Part shown: one piece after another, positions 43,215 to 43,253 of the stretch
Position numbering within the stretch: position 1 is the stretch's first letter
Layout: every line of letters begins with the position of its first letter
DNA from: an uncultured Bacteroidota bacterium
GTDB taxonomy: Bacteria; Bacteroidota; Bacteroidia; Chitinophagales; Chitinophagaceae
NCBI GenBank assembly: GCA_937928385.1
Contig: CALEZD010000009.1
Coordinates: 1-43,253, forward strand
Length of the DNA: 43,253 nucleotides
Direction of reading: 5' to 3'
Position numbers and translations under genes: made by a program
The notes under the pieces: generated by a model
The model's database searches: none
Told to the model about the DNA's origin: nothing
The model's input: the letters and a program-made list of their open reading frames with translations, nothing else

Positions 43215-43253
43215 ATGATTCTGCAAAAAATAATTATGTCAATGATTATCTTA
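43215..43253 (+). CDS. Possible start of a gene cut by the window end
   Basis: An ATG at 43215 opens a hydrophobic frame (MILQKIIMSMIIL) that could be a signal peptide; the sequence stops after 13 codons. Too short to judge. Confidence 0.2.
   Translation, partial: MILQKIIMSMIIL

Overview
The window reads as a chromosomal segment of a Bacteroidota bacterium, most likely family Chitinophagaceae or a close relative. The evidence is a large periplasmic-sensor hybrid histidine kinase, an exosortase N / VIT-protein pair, a bacterial geranylgeranylglyceryl-phosphate synthase homologue, a Bacteroidota-type promoter (TTTG, 20 bp, TAnnTTTG) before rpmH, and weak or absent Shine-Dalgarno sequences. No phage, insertion sequence, CRISPR array, rRNA or tRNA gene was recognised.

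Layout. 0.1-5.1 kb: LytTR response regulator and hybrid sensor kinase. 5.2-6.7 kb: EF-hand protein and a polytopic membrane protein. 6.7-9.2 kb (minus): paaABCD, phenylacetyl-CoA epoxidase. 9.4-12 kb (minus): DUF4395 protein, Crp-type regulator, SPFH and NfeD membrane proteins. 12.1-16.8 kb: aat, a DUF1624 acyltransferase-like protein, tex (minus) and a HEAT-repeat protein. 16.8-17.3 kb: non-coding, with copy A of a repeated structured element. 17.3-21.1 kb: XrtN substrate and exosortase N. 21.2-23.8 kb (minus): mlaEFD-type lipid transporter. 23.8-24.3 kb: non-coding, with a decayed reading frame and a perfect palindrome before a two-helix membrane protein. 24.6-26.7 kb: selU-selD for tRNA selenouridine. 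26.8-33.4 kb (minus): tetR-tolC-mfp-rnd efflux operon. 33.5-36.6 kb: mscL, GGGP synthase, rpmH-rnpA-yidD, and a secreted protein. 36.6-42.7 kb: UvrD helicase-nuclease (minus), thioredoxin-like protein, DUF3108 and LPG-synthase-like membrane proteins (minus), ruvC. 42.7-43.25 kb: non-coding, with copy B of the repeat.

How the genes work together. The first two genes together hold the residues of a four-step phosphorelay. The XrtN pair looks like a self-contained sorting system in which the exosortase has one dedicated substrate encoded next to it. SelD supplies selenophosphate to SelU, so selenium use can be explained here by tRNA modification alone. The efflux operon has its own repressor and a clear candidate operator.

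Most unusual. (1) Two intergenic regions about 26 kb apart carry the same non-coding element: sequence boxes kept at identical spacings, and a hairpin whose stem differs by compensatory base pairs. (2) rnpA and yidD are adjacent and both lack ATG, GTG or TTG where family homology places the start; both have ATT there. (3) Several strong palindromes and hairpins sit at gene starts or ends. All functional calls come from reading the sequence by eye; no database search was run.
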